Notes under the pieces: generated by a model | The model's input: the letters and a program-made list of their open reading frames with translations, nothing else | Databases searched by the model: none | Told to the model about the DNA's origin: nothing | NCBI GenBank assembly: GCA_947651225.1 | Contig: CANSYK010000021.1 | Coordinates: 1 to 49,780, forward strand | Direction of reading: 5' to 3' | DNA from: an uncultured bacterium | GTDB taxonomy: Bacteria; Bacillota; Clostridia; Lachnospirales; Lachnospiraceae | Length of the DNA: 49,780 nucleotides | Position numbers and translations under genes: made by a program | Part shown: piece after piece, positions 34,767-44,198 of the stretch | How positions within the stretch are numbered: the stretch's first letter is position 1 | Layout of the letters: every line of letters starts with the position of its first letter

Positions 34767-36248
34767 ATGGCAAGTCTTGGAAAAACCATAAAAAAATCAT
34801 TTGAGAAGAAAACAATATCTTCTACTCTGTTTGGAATGTTTGCCAGCACACTCACTACAATTGCGCCTATGCTCCTGATTATGGGCGGTATCATTGTGCT
34901 ATATAATGTACTGGATTACAATTCCGTTATTTATGCAGACCGTTTGCTCTTTACCAGCAGTATCCTGTACATTTTTATCTTTGGACTGATTTCTACTGCA
35001 CCTTTTAATACGGTTCTTTCACGTTATATTACTGACCGTATTTTTGAAGAAGACTATGATGCGATTCTGCCATGCTTTTTTGGAGGGCTGTTTTTAAACC
35101 TGACCGTCAGCAGTTTAATTGGAATTCCATTTTACCTGTATTCCTACTTTGTTGGCGGAATTGACCCTTTATATACCTTTACCTGCTATTTCGCATATAT
35201 AGCGCTTTGCCTGACTTTTTACTCCATGCTCTACCTGTCGATTACAAAGGATTATTTAAAGATTTCCCTCTTTTTCTTCTCTGGAGTAGTAGTTATGGTA
35301 CTCAGCGCACTACTGGCTGTAAAAGTATTTCACGCTACTGTAGTTTATGGCATGCTGCTTTCCATTGGCTGCGGATTTTTAACCATCGCAATCTGTGAAT
35401 GTGGATATATCAGAGTATATTTCCCCCGGAATAATCAGAATTATTTCGGATTTATGCAATATTTTAAAGAACACTGGCAGTTAAGTATTACCAATCTGTT
35501 CTACTTTCTCGCCATGTATTCCCATAACTTTGTCTTTTGGACTATGCCGGACCGGTTGGTGGTAAAAGATACTTATATCTGCTACCCGCCTTATGATATG
35601 GCGACCTGTCTTGCGATGTTTACCAATATTTCGGCAAGTGTTATTTTAATCACGCAGATTGAACTTCATTTCCATGAACGGTATAAAGCTTATTCCGAAG
35701 CCGTAATCGGCGGACGGATGCGTGATATTGAAAAATCAAAAAACCGTATGTTTTCACTACTCTCCCATCAGCTTATGGATGTTGTGAGAAACCAGTTTAC
35801 GATTAGCGTTATTGTTTACCTGCTCTGTGTCGTATTGCTGCCACGGTTTGGGTTTGCCGGACAGACCATGGAAATTTATCCCTGCCTTGCAGCGGGCTAT
35901 TTTGTAATATTTTTACTATATTCCTGCATTATTTATTTGTTTTACTTTAATGATAAAGTAGGCGCACTTTTAACGACCTTTACCTTTTTGGTAATCACTG
36001 CAACAGTCAGTTTCTTTGCCCGTGACTTTCAGCCAATCTGGTATGGAATCGGAACATTTGCCGGATCTTTTTCCGGTTGGATTGTTGCCTATTTCCGACT
36101 CCGATGGGTGGAACGAAATCTGGATGAACATATTTTCTGCCGTGGGGTATTGATTCCATCTCAATACGAAGCGATGCCGACAAATATTGTGTTTCCAGTT
36201 GATAGCACAAAACAGGAGGAAGAAGAAAAGGAGGAACAAACACCATGA
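34767..36248 (+). CDS. pelG: Pel polysaccharide membrane transporter PelG
   Basis: The 493-residue protein has about 12 hydrophobic helices and begins with a short amphipathic stretch, then LTTIAPMLLIMGG. It includes FWTMPDRLVVKDTYICYPPYDMAT-like motifs (split: TMPDRLVVKDTYI, PPYDMATCLAMF), typical of PelG. PelG is the inner-membrane channel for the growing chain. Position directly after pelF, with a 6-bp gap, supports the call. The end overlaps the next gene by 4 bp (ATGA). Confidence 0.93.
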   Translation: MASLGKTIKKSFEKKTISSTLFGMFASTLTTIAPMLLIMGGIIVLYNVLDYNSVIYADRLLFTSSILYIFIFGLISTAPFNTVLSRYITDRIFEEDYDAILPCFFGGLFLNLTVSSLIGIPFYLYSYFVGGIDPLYTFTCYFAYIALCLTFYSMLYLSITKDYLKISLFFFSGVVVMVLSALLAVKVFHATVVYGMLLSIGCGFLTIAICECGYIRVYFPRNNQNYFGFMQYFKEHWQLSITNLFYFLAMYSHNFVFWTMPDRLVVKDTYICYPPYDMATCLAMFTNISASVILITQIELHFHERYKAYSEAVIGGRMRDIEKSKNRMFSLLSHQLMDVVRNQFTISVIVYLLCVVLLPRFGFAGQTMEIYPCLAAGYFVIFLLYSCIIYLFYFNDKVGALLTTFTFLVITATVSFFARDFQPIWYGIGTFAGSFSGWIVAYFRLRWVERNLDEHIFCRGVLIPSQYEAMPTNIVFPVDSTKQEEEEKEEQTP

Positions 36249-36643
36249 CACTTCCCTTGCAACTGATCATTATCGCCTTAGGAATCCTTTTACTGGGAAT
36301 TATCATTATTGCCGCAATTGAAAAGAAAATTTCCGAATCCCATGCACTGCTTTGGATTCTTCCATGCATTTTAATCATTATTGGCGGTATTTTCCCTCAA
36401 CTTACTTATGGTTTATCTGACTTTTTCCATACAGGTTACCCGCCTGCAATTGTCTTTGCACTGGCAATTATCATCAGTTATCTGATTTTATTTCAGAGCT
36501 TTAAGTCACTTTCTGTCCTGACTATTAAAAATAAAGAGCTTGCTTCCCAGGTTGCCCTGCTGAACCAGCAAGTTGCACAGCTTGAAGAAACGGTAAACAG
36601 TCTGCTGGCAGAATCAGAGGAAAAGAAAGAGCATTCAAAGTAA
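36245..36643 (+). CDS. DUF2304-like small membrane protein
   Basis: 132 residues with three membrane segments (about 5-25, 34-54, 65-85) and a C-terminal coiled coil (LASQVALLNQQVAQLEETVNSLL). This matches DUF2304, a family usually found next to polyprenyl-phosphate GT2 enzymes in polysaccharide clusters; such a GT2 lies two genes downstream. It probably anchors or regulates a transferase. ATG overlaps the pelG stop. Confidence 0.75.
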   Translation: MTLPLQLIIIALGILLLGIIIIAAIEKKISESHALLWILPCILIIIGGIFPQLTYGLSDFFHTGYPPAIVFALAIIISYLILFQSFKSLSVLTIKNKELASQVALLNQQVAQLEETVNSLLAESEEKKEHSK

Positions 36644-36660
36644 AGGACGAAGGAGTCGAG

Positions 36661-37887
36661 ATGAAAAAAATTTTGTTTGTAATGAATACTATGGGGCGTG
36701 CCGGAGCCGAACGTGCTTTAATCGCTCTGATGAATACACTTCCTAAAGATCAATATGAGATTTCACTTCTGGTCTTAATCAACCGGGGAGAGGTTTTTGC
36801 AGAGGTTCCAAAACATGTCAAAATATTGAACAAACATCCTGATATACGCTCTGTCCTCTCTTCCGGCGGCAAAACCGTTTTAATGAAAACAACACTTCGC
36901 TGCTTTTTTTATCACTTAAGCGGCTTTAGAAACATACCATACCTTTTTCGAAACTTGCTTTTGCAACTAAAAAAACACAGACTGCAGCCGGATAAGCTTT
37001 TATGGCGGATTATTGCTAACGGAACGCCTGCCCCAAAGGAAACCTATGACCTTGCCGTTGCTTATTTAGAAGGAGGGAGTACCTATTTTACAGCAGACTT
37101 TGTGCATGCTAAAAAAAAGGCTTCTTTTGTCCATATTGACTACAAAAAAGCAGGCTATTGCAAATCACTTGATCTGGATGCCTACGATAAAATAGACCGT
37201 ATTTTTTCTGTTTCCAAAGAGGCAATGGAAAGTTTTTGCCGTGTTTATCCAAACCACCGGAAAAATTGTTTTCTATTCCGCAACATTATTGATACCAACT
37301 GGATTAAAAAACAGAGCCAAAAGCAACTCCCTGCTTCGGACCCCTTTTTTAAAAGCCAGGCCGAATTTAAGCTTTTGACGGTTGGGCGTTTAAACTACCA
37401 GAAAGCATATGATATTGCAATCCCAACACTGCGTCTGCTCCGGGAACAAGGTTTTGATGCAGACTGGTTCGTGTTGGGAGAAGGCGATTTGCAACATGAT
37501 TTACAGCGTATGATCGCTAAGGAAAATTTGACGAAACATTTTATTTTACTCGGCAGTACAGCAAATCCTTATCCTTATTACCGCCATGCCACCTTATATG
37601 TCCATGCTACCCGCTTTGAAGGAAAAAGCATCGCTATTGAGGAGGCGCAGGTTCTTGGTAAGGCAATTGTCGCTTCTGACTGCACGGGAAACCGTGAACA
37701 AATTAAGCACAATATATCCGGTTACCTTACGCCCCTGTCTGCCAAGGCAATCGCAGACCATATTGCCGATTTACTGAAACATCCTCAAAAAAGAGAACAA
37801 TTTGAAAAAGCAAGCGCTTCCATTGACTTAGCGCACAGAGAAGATTTTGCACCCTTTTTTGAATTATTAAATGGAGATTTTGTATGA
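36661..37887 (+). CDS. Family 4 glycosyltransferase
   Basis: 408 residues with a GT-B fold. The N-terminus FVMNTMGRAGAERALIAL is the GT4 glycine loop, and TVGRLNYQKAYDIA starts the nucleotide-sugar half, followed by the EX7E-like ARFEGKSIAIEEAQ. It is cytosolic. It is probably an extra transferase that decorates or primes the polymer; the donor is unknown. ATG at 36661 after GGACGAAGGAG, 17 bp after the DUF2304 gene. Confidence 0.9.
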   Translation: MKKILFVMNTMGRAGAERALIALMNTLPKDQYEISLLVLINRGEVFAEVPKHVKILNKHPDIRSVLSSGGKTVLMKTTLRCFFYHLSGFRNIPYLFRNLLLQLKKHRLQPDKLLWRIIANGTPAPKETYDLAVAYLEGGSTYFTADFVHAKKKASFVHIDYKKAGYCKSLDLDAYDKIDRIFSVSKEAMESFCRVYPNHRKNCFLFRNIIDTNWIKKQSQKQLPASDPFFKSQAEFKLLTVGRLNYQKAYDIAIPTLRLLREQGFDADWFVLGEGDLQHDLQRMIAKENLTKHFILLGSTANPYPYYRHATLYVHATRFEGKSIAIEEAQVLGKAIVASDCTGNREQIKHNISGYLTPLSAKAIADHIADLLKHPQKREQFEKASASIDLAHREDFAPFFELLNGDFV

Positions 37888-38663
37888 AAAGAAATGAATT
37901 ATTAATTATTATCCCAGCCTATAATGAAGAAGAATCCATCGGGAAATTCCTGTCCCTTCTGGTTTCCTCAGATGTGATAAATTTTGCTGATATGCTTATA
38001 ATCAATGATGCTTCTACTGACGCCACATTAAACATTGTCAAAAAAATGAACATTCCTGTCATCAGCCATCCCTATAACCTTGGTTATGGCACAGCACTTC
38101 AGACAGGATATAAATATGCTGTTTCCAACCATTATAAATATCTGATTCAAATGGACAGCGATGGACAACACGACATCTGCAACATACAAAAAATTTACAG
38201 TTGCCTGCAAAGCCGTGAAACTCCTGACCTTGTGATTGGTTCCCGCTTTTTAAAGGAAAGCAGAACCTTTCCCATTTCGTTGAAAAAAAGACTGGCAATC
38301 CACTTCTTTCGAAAAGCAATTAAACTTGCCAGCAAACAGGAAATCAGCGATCCAACCTCTGGCCTTCAGGGACTTACTTACCCTGTTTTTGAATATTATG
38401 CACAAATGGGAAATTTCGACAACAATTATCCTGACGCCAATATGCTTGTCCAGATGGCACTTCTTGGCTACCAGATTCGGGAAATTCCTGCTGTCATGCA
38501 CCAGCGGAAAGCAGGAAAAAGCATGCATTTTGGAATAATAGAACCCCTTCTTTATATGTGCATCATGTTCTTTAGTACCTGCAATGTATTTGTCCGCAGC
38601 AAAAAGAATATGCTTACAAAACCAATTTCTGATAAAGGTGGAACTTATTTTGAAGAAAACTAG
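37884..38663 (+). CDS. Family 2 glycosyltransferase (DPM/polyprenyl-phosphate type)
   Basis: The 259-residue GT-A enzyme has IIPAYNEEESIG at the start, NDASTD, and the metal-binding QMDSDGQHD. That pattern is typical of dolichyl/undecaprenyl-phosphate sugar transferases. No membrane segments are present, so the DUF2304 protein may be its anchor. Its ATG overlaps the stop of the GT4 gene (ATGA). It may make lipid-linked sugar for the GT-C-like protein, which uses such donors; this is inference. Confidence 0.9.
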   Translation: MKRNELLIIIPAYNEEESIGKFLSLLVSSDVINFADMLIINDASTDATLNIVKKMNIPVISHPYNLGYGTALQTGYKYAVSNHYKYLIQMDSDGQHDICNIQKIYSCLQSRETPDLVIGSRFLKESRTFPISLKKRLAIHFFRKAIKLASKQEISDPTSGLQGLTYPVFEYYAQMGNFDNNYPDANMLVQMALLGYQIREIPAVMHQRKAGKSMHFGIIEPLLYMCIMFFSTCNVFVRSKKNMLTKPISDKGGTYFEEN

Positions 38664-40122
38664 AAAAAACATTATTATTTACATATTAAGCTTAATCTTA
38701 CTATTTGCAGGAGGAGGAGCTGCCGTGCATTATTATCAAATTCACAGTGTATCGGTTGTTTTTTTACCACAGGAGCAAAATGAAATCACAGGAATGTTAA
38801 ACCGTCCGGGTTGCGGCTGGTATCAGCTCTATGCGTATTACCTTACCCCAGAGGCTTCCCTCTCAACAGACAAACTATATATTTCTGAGGAGAAGGATGG
38901 CTATACCTTTCGCCTTGCCCTCTTAGAATTCAACCTTGCAGAATACAACCATCAAAAATTGGATACTGCTGCCCTAAACAATATCGAAAAAGTCCTGCAG
39001 CTCTTTTCCAACACAAAGTCTAAGGTTATCGTCCGTTTCCTTTACGACTGGGATGGACTTGCAATGCAAAAAGAACCGGCAGAACGTTCCATCATTGAAC
39101 AACATATGAAACAGGCAGGAAAAATATTAAATAAGTATAAGAGCCTGATTTATACCACACAGGGAATCTTTGTCGGAAACTGGGCAGAAATGCATAATTC
39201 AAACTACCTGTCTGCAGAAGATATGACAGCCTTGCTTGCCTGCTATGCCAGCGCCACCGACCCTTCCATTTACCTTGCAGTGCGCACTCCGGCACAATAC
39301 CGGGCAATTGTACAAGAACTGGAAGAACACCCTGAGAAATACGATGAGTATGATGTTTCTGGCAGTAAACTTCTGGAGCGCCTGGGACTTTTTAATGATG
39401 GCATGCTAGGTTCCATCTCTGATACCGGAACCTACCGTGAAGCAGATGCTGCTGTCACGCTAAATGATAAGCTTGCCGCCCGGGAAACTGAACTAAACTT
39501 CCAAAATGAACTGTGCCGGACTGTCCCAAATGGTGGAGAGGTTGTTATTGATAATCCTTACAATGATGGAGAAAATGCCATAAAAGATCTGGCAAAAATG
39601 CATGTGTCCTATTTAAACCGAATATATGATGAAGCTGTTATCCAAAAATGGAAGGAAAGCACGTATACCGGTTCCGAAAGCCTGTATCAGGATCAGTCTT
39701 ATTATAATTATATCACAGATCATATGGGCGCACGGTATGTTTTAAAAGACTTTTCCTTCTCCCACAGTCCATCAAAAAAACAGTTGGCAAAAGGCAGACT
39801 GGAGTTTGAAAACAAAGGTTTTTCGGCTCTTTACCAGAAAGCTGCATTAACCATTACCATGATCAACACAGAAACAAAAGAAGAAACAATTGTCTGGGAT
39901 TCAGAAACAGAAAAAGAAGGAGAAGACGCTGTCTTTTTGCCAGGCCAGGAAAGCATCTCTATCCCCTTTTCTATTTCGCTGTCTGATTATGAAGAAGGGG
40001 TATATACCTTTACAGCCCAACTAACTGACAGCGAAAGCGGTGAACTTATTTCGTTTGCAAATGACAGCTTTAATGAAGTAACAGGCGGATATGTGCTGGG
40101 AACAGTTTCTATTTCTAAATAA
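38650..40122 (+). CDS. DUF4832/DUF4874-type TIM-barrel protein, anchored
   Basis: About 490 residues. The N-terminus has a membrane anchor (IIIYILSLILLFAGGGAAV), then a glycoside-hydrolase-like barrel beginning NRPGCGWYQLYAY, with RFLYDW (about 129-134) and GNWAEMHNS (Glu near 180) at barrel-strand ends where catalytic acids sit. A beta-sandwich follows. DUF4874+DUF4832 families are putative glycosidases. It might replace the PelA hydrolase domain. The start is uncertain: TTG at 38650 after AAAGGTGG, or GTG at 38638. It overlaps the GT2 gene end and is last in the operon. Confidence 0.7.
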   Translation: MKKTRKNIIIYILSLILLFAGGGAAVHYYQIHSVSVVFLPQEQNEITGMLNRPGCGWYQLYAYYLTPEASLSTDKLYISEEKDGYTFRLALLEFNLAEYNHQKLDTAALNNIEKVLQLFSNTKSKVIVRFLYDWDGLAMQKEPAERSIIEQHMKQAGKILNKYKSLIYTTQGIFVGNWAEMHNSNYLSAEDMTALLACYASATDPSIYLAVRTPAQYRAIVQELEEHPEKYDEYDVSGSKLLERLGLFNDGMLGSISDTGTYREADAAVTLNDKLAARETELNFQNELCRTVPNGGEVVIDNPYNDGENAIKDLAKMHVSYLNRIYDEAVIQKWKESTYTGSESLYQDQSYYNYITDHMGARYVLKDFSFSHSPSKKQLAKGRLEFENKGFSALYQKAALTITMINTETKEETIVWDSETEKEGEDAVFLPGQESISIPFSISLSDYEEGVYTFTAQLTDSESGELISFANDSFNEVTGGYVLGTVSISK

Positions 40123-40132
40123 ATTTTTTCTC

Positions 40133-40214
40133 CTAGAGCGTGTTTGAAAATTGCTTTTTACAAGATGTACTTTACACTTTGTGGGAGATTTGGCTCAAAT
40201 TTAGGAGGTGTAGC
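40133..40214. mobile_element. Left half of the MITE-like element (composite left end)
   Basis: CTAGAGCGTGTTTGAAAATTGC and about 60 further bases match 28744-28825 with few changes and stop abruptly at GGTGTAGC, where the ATPase gene begins. The matching right end is 2.35 kb away at 42548-42567. Confidence 0.75.
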
Positions 40215-40215
40215 A

Positions 40216-41907
40216 TCAGCCAATTAATACATGTTTCCCTTCAAATGCAAAACCATATTTTCTAATGCGGTCAGCAGGAATTCCTTTTGCCTCTATAGCT
40301 GCCGCATATCCTTTTTCCTCTATCTGCAAAAGCGCTGCCTGAACGGTTTCTTCTAAGCCTTTCTCTCTCTGAGGACGTTGAACTTTAAACTCCACAATAA
40401 TAGTATCATCCTTTTCATTCCCCTTTAACGGTTCCAGCATAACATCATAACGCCCAAAGCCGCTTTCCCTGTTGGAAGTAATCGTATATCTGTCTGATAA
40501 GTCTACCATCAGCCCCAAAACGAATCCATGGTAAAAGCGTTCTGGCTGTGATTTTTCAGACGGTCTTTTTCCTGTATCAAAGTTGCTGAAAGTATCAAAC
40601 GCCACACGGTTCATGTATTCATTCATTGCATCAATATCTCCTTCTAACAACGCCTTAATAAAATCATTATATGCCGGTGAATACTGTTTAAACCAGCCCT
40701 CAATCATATTTTCAAACATGATTTTCGTTTCCTTATTCGTAATCTTTAAATCATATTCTTTTTTTCCTGTATTATCATTAATTGAATAACTTTCCACCCT
40801 TACATACCCACTGGCAAGAAGCAGACTCCATATTGCATATTCATTGTGGTCAAGCTGGTTAAATACAATCTGTTCATCAATTCTTGTATGATATACTTCT
40901 CCCTTTAACAGGTTTTCCATAATCAGCTTTACATCTTTGCTTCCCTCTTGTATCAGTTTCCCTACAAGACTATTACTGCTGGTATTTGCCCAATAAGTCC
41001 CCAATTTTTTTTCATCCAAAAAATTTATAATAGACCACGGATTATAAATATCTGTACTTTTTCCGAAAGTAAATCCATCATACCAGGATTTAACATCTGA
41101 TTCCTTATCAGACATCCCAAATTCTGCCAGGGCATCAGATACCTCTTTCTGGGTAAATCCAAACATATCAGAATATTTATCAGAAGTGGTGGTCACCACA
41201 GTTAAATTATTCAAGTCTGAAAAAATGGACTCCTTGCTGACCCATGTAATCCCCGTCATCATTGCTCTGTCTAAAAAAGGATTTGTTTTAAAAGTAGAAT
41301 TAAACAGATTTCTGATAAATTCTACAATCTCACTCCAATATCCATACACATATGCTTCCTGCATTGGCGTGTCATACTCATCAAGAAATATAAGCGGCTT
41401 CCTGCCATAATAACGCCCCAGATAATCAGTAAGTGCCCTGATGGAATCTGAAGCAATATAGTTTTCCATCTCTGGAGAAATTTTGTGAAATAACTCTTTT
41501 TCAGCCGGATTCAAATAATCGCCTTCCAGTAAAAAATCACATTTATTATATAATTTTTGAATATTGCGGCAAATTGCTTTTCTTGCCAAGGGAAAGGTCG
41601 TTTCTTTTATATCAGCAAAACTCATGGCTATAACCGGGTATTTTCCCTGCATGTCCCGATATTTTTCCTCTTTCCAAATCTTCATTCCCTCAAACAAATC
41701 ACTCCGGTCTGCATAGTTAACAGAAAAAAACTGTTCCAGCATACTTAAATTAAGCGTTTTTCCAAACCTCCTTGGACGGGCAATCAACGTCACTTCATCG
41801 TCATTTTCCCACCACTCTTTGATAAAAAGTGTTTTGTCAATATAAAAGTTATGATTTACCACGACTTTTTCATAACTCTGTTTTCCGATTCCAACTGTTC
41901 TAGCCAT
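40216..41907 (-). CDS. AAA-ATPase-like / PD-(D/E)XK nuclease protein
   Basis: 563 residues. The N-terminal AAA-ATPase-like domain (PF09820 type) has NHNFYIDKT, the Walker A-like RPRRFGKT (44-51) and FLDEYDTPM (Walker B). The C-terminal PDDEXK_9 nuclease (PF08011 type) has GRYDVML and IIVEFKV. These abundant clostridial proteins behave as mobile or selfish genes or defence-related nucleases; function unproven. ATG at 41907 after AGGAG. The gene ends one base from the MITE half, yet the C-terminus ([10 protein letters not shown]) looks complete. Confidence 0.88.
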   Translation of the reverse strand: MARTVGIGKQSYEKVVVNHNFYIDKTLFIKEWWENDDEVTLIARPRRFGKTLNLSMLEQFFSVNYADRSDLFEGMKIWKEEKYRDMQGKYPVIAMSFADIKETTFPLARKAICRNIQKLYNKCDFLLEGDYLNPAEKELFHKISPEMENYIASDSIRALTDYLGRYYGRKPLIFLDEYDTPMQEAYVYGYWSEIVEFIRNLFNSTFKTNPFLDRAMMTGITWVSKESIFSDLNNLTVVTTTSDKYSDMFGFTQKEVSDALAEFGMSDKESDVKSWYDGFTFGKSTDIYNPWSIINFLDEKKLGTYWANTSSNSLVGKLIQEGSKDVKLIMENLLKGEVYHTRIDEQIVFNQLDHNEYAIWSLLLASGYVRVESYSINDNTGKKEYDLKITNKETKIMFENMIEGWFKQYSPAYNDFIKALLEGDIDAMNEYMNRVAFDTFSNFDTGKRPSEKSQPERFYHGFVLGLMVDLSDRYTITSNRESGFGRYDVMLEPLKGNEKDDTIIVEFKVQRPQREKGLEETVQAALLQIEEKGYAAAIEAKGIPADRIRKYGFAFEGKHVLIG

Positions 41908-41968
41908 ATGCCACATCTCCTCCATCTCCGTTTTATTTATACTAACACAAATGCAGGCAACTATGCAA

Positions 41969-42349
41969 TTACAAACTCCGATAAAGCTGCTGTTCTTTAA
42001 TAAGTTCTTTATATAAATCTTCAGCGCTCCAGAATATATTATGAGGCGTAATAACTGCTTTCAATCCAATCGGTGAAATAGAAGCTTTTTTGTATTCATC
42101 TAGAAAATGATCCAGCATATTGGAATCCATACCAGAAAATACCATCATTTCTGATGGAAAATCTGATCCGGTATAGGCAATATTCTCCTTATGAAAGCCG
42201 GATATCCTAGCAAGATATCCCAGTTTTTGAGAATATAAAGAAGGCTTTACCTGTGAAATACGTATCTTGAGTTTGCTACATATGCTTTCCATCTGCATTG
42301 CCTTCCCCTGTTCTACATGAAATAAAAGAATGTGCGCTTTATCTGCCAT
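41969..42349 (-). CDS. DUF3783-type protein
   Basis: 127 residues, cytoplasmic. It starts [20 protein letters not shown] and has [20 protein letters not shown] followed by [13 protein letters not shown], the DUF3783 signature. These proteins are found widely in clostridia without a known role. The ATG at 42349 follows GGAGG with a 6-nt gap; the frame extends upstream without a site. It precedes the ATPase gene on the same strand (61-bp gap) within the repeat-bounded unit. Confidence 0.78.
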   Translation of the reverse strand: MADKAHILLFHVEQGKAMQMESICSKLKIRISQVKPSLYSQKLGYLARISGFHKENIAYTGSDFPSEMMVFSGMDSNMLDHFLDEYKKASISPIGLKAVITPHNIFWSAEDLYKELIKEQQLYRSL

Positions 42350-42391
42350 AAAAATCCTCCATGCCACATTTTTTGCGGCTTAAATAGTGAT

Positions 42392-42478
42392 GAAAAATGC
42401 TGCTTTTGCATTTTTCCTGTGTGAAACAGTAATCATTCTTGGAGACGTTTTTTGTCTCTTTAGAATGATTTTTCACAC
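42392..42478. other. Two adjacent hairpins upstream of the DUF3783 gene
   Basis: GAAAAATGC/GCATTTTTC (42392-42416) is followed by a long stepped hairpin in which GTGTGAAA, AATCATTCT and AGAC (42419-42446) pair with GTCT, AGAATGATT and TTTCACAC (42454-42478). Such a nested palindrome is a likely leader structure or the end of a mobile unit. Confidence 0.55.
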
Positions 42479-42547
42479 TAACTCCTCCTTGTCATCGCAA
42501 TAAATCTGAAAAGCTGCTATGATTATAACAGTTCTATTTCGAAAGTC

Positions 42548-42567
42548 AAATTTCAAACACGCTCTAG
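42548..42567. mobile_element. Right end of the composite MITE-bounded unit
   Basis: AAATTTCAAACACGCTCTAG is the inverted counterpart of the left end at 40133. It supplies the last codons (LERV, stop) of the truncated gene at 42553-42786. Confidence 0.7.
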
Positions 42568-42786
42568 CCGAACTACAATAATCTCACTTTCCGTTGCCAC
42601 TCCTCTGTAACGTTTTCCTGAAGATCCGCCTCCATTTCCTGCCAGGCTTCTTCCCTCTGACTGTGCTTCACCCGCTGACTGATCCCGAAGATAGGCAATT
42701 CTTGTATTCCCTTCTTCATCCCGAAATGTTGGGTGGAAATAACCAATTCCCTCTTGTGCCATATAACTGCAAAAATTAATCCTCAT
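42553..42786 (-). CDS. Truncated hypothetical gene downstream of the serine recombinase
   Basis: 77 residues starting at an ATG that overlaps the recombinase stop (ATGA-type coupling). The N-terminal part (YMAQEGIGYFHPTFRDEEGNT, in parts: GIGYFHPTF, IAYLRDQ) is not recognised. The last residues are encoded by the repeat end, so the original 3' end has been cut off by the insertion. It was probably a small recombinase-associated gene. Likely non-functional. Confidence 0.5.
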   Translation of the reverse strand: MRINFCSYMAQEGIGYFHPTFRDEEGNTRIAYLRDQSAGEAQSEGRSLAGNGGGSSGKRYRGVATESEIIVVRLERV

Positions 42787-44137
42787 ATATCACAACTTCT
42801 TTGACATACCTCTCTATGATCTCTAATGCCAAATCTGCATCTTCCTCCCAAATAAATTTTTCTGATTCCACCTTATGAATCTGCTCATCTATTTGAACAA
42901 CCTGCTCTTCCAGTTCCCTGATGATTTCCTGTTTTTTTTCCATCTCTGCCCGAAAAGAACAAAACTCTGCCTGCTCCCCCAAAGAATATAGCTGGTAACT
43001 TTCATAATGCTTCTTTTTCAATTGTTTAAACGCCTGCTCCTTTCGTCTGATATCCTTCCATAAAACAATACGTTTATTCCTCAAATCCTTTTTATGCCTA
43101 TTAACCATTTCTGATACAAGATTTTTCTCTTCCAGATATTTCTTCAAACAGGATAATACCTTCTGTGTCAAAAATACTGCGTCAATCTTATTAACACAGC
43201 CATCCAATCCAGTTACATATCGATTATAACAGGTAAAATAAGGATTTCTCCCTTCTTTCAGCCGCAGTATCCGCTTGCAGCGGCCACACACCACTTTTCC
43301 GGCAAGTGGATGCCTGCTTTGCTTTCTCTTTTGCTTTCCAGAACCTTTATCCCTGTTTTTCTGTATTTTTTCAAAATCTTCTCTTGCAATAACTGGAATA
43401 TGATGATTCTTAATTCTTTTCCAATCTTCCTTTGCCTTTAAAATATTTTTTCCTCCTACCTGCTCTCTTTTTGTTTTCCCATACTCTATATCCCCAACAT
43501 ATACAGGATTGCGCAGGATACTGCAAATGGTACTGCTGCTCCAGTAAAATTTATCCCCTTTTGGCTTTCTGGAAGTCTTGCCTTTTTTTATCTTAAATTC
43601 AATTGGTGCTGGAACATTTTGGGCATTTAATCTTTTGGCAATCTGAGAAGAAGTCATTCCCTGTAACGCAAAAGAAAAAATTAATTGGACAACCTGTGCC
43701 TCCTCCTCACAAACCACAAGCGTATGCCTCTCATCTGAAGATTTTTCATAGCCAAATGGTGCACTGCCACTGACATACTGCCCACTTTCCTTTCTTGCCC
43801 GCAAGGAAGTCTTCACTTTCTGTGATAAATCCTTGCTGTACAAATCGTAAAGAAGATTTTTAAAATTCACATCAAAGTCCATCACTCTTCCCTGATAGCA
43901 TTCACTATCATAATGATCATTGATGGAAATAAAACGTATTCCCAAAAAGGGAAATATCTGTTCCAGATAAGCTCCAACTTCCATATAATCCCGTCCAAAA
44001 CGAGAAAAATCTTTCACAATAATACAGTCAATTTTTTCATTTTTTGTATCCTCGAGAAGCCTCTGTATTCCCAAACGGTTAAAATTTGTTCCTGAACATC
44101 CATCATCTATGTAAATGGTGTCTTTGATACAATTCAA
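42776..44137 (-). pseudogene. Large serine recombinase lacking its catalytic N-terminus
   Basis: The 453-residue frame begins inside the resolvase domain (IYIDDGCSGTNFNR, DCIIVKDFSRFGRDY). It continues through the recombinase domain, a Cys-pair zinc ribbon (CGRCKR...CYNRYV), and a coiled coil. The usual first 30-40 residues with the nucleophilic serine (RxSxxD/E region) are missing. The apparent TTG start has no ribosome-binding site, and a 20-bp tandem repeat lies at the breakpoint. It is therefore a 5'-deleted remnant of a Tn4451/ICE-type recombinase. Confidence 0.8.
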
Positions 44138-44151
44138 TTTTGTCCCTAAAC

Positions 44152-44198
44152 CTTTTGATTGCTCTATACTTTTTGATTGTTCTATACTTTTTGATTTT
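44152..44198. repeat. 20-bp tandem repeat at the recombinase/lipoprotein junction
   Basis: The unit CTTTTTGATTGTTCTATA is repeated about 2.5 times. It overlaps the last codons of the lipoprotein gene and abuts the truncated recombinase, marking a rearrangement point. Confidence 0.7.
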
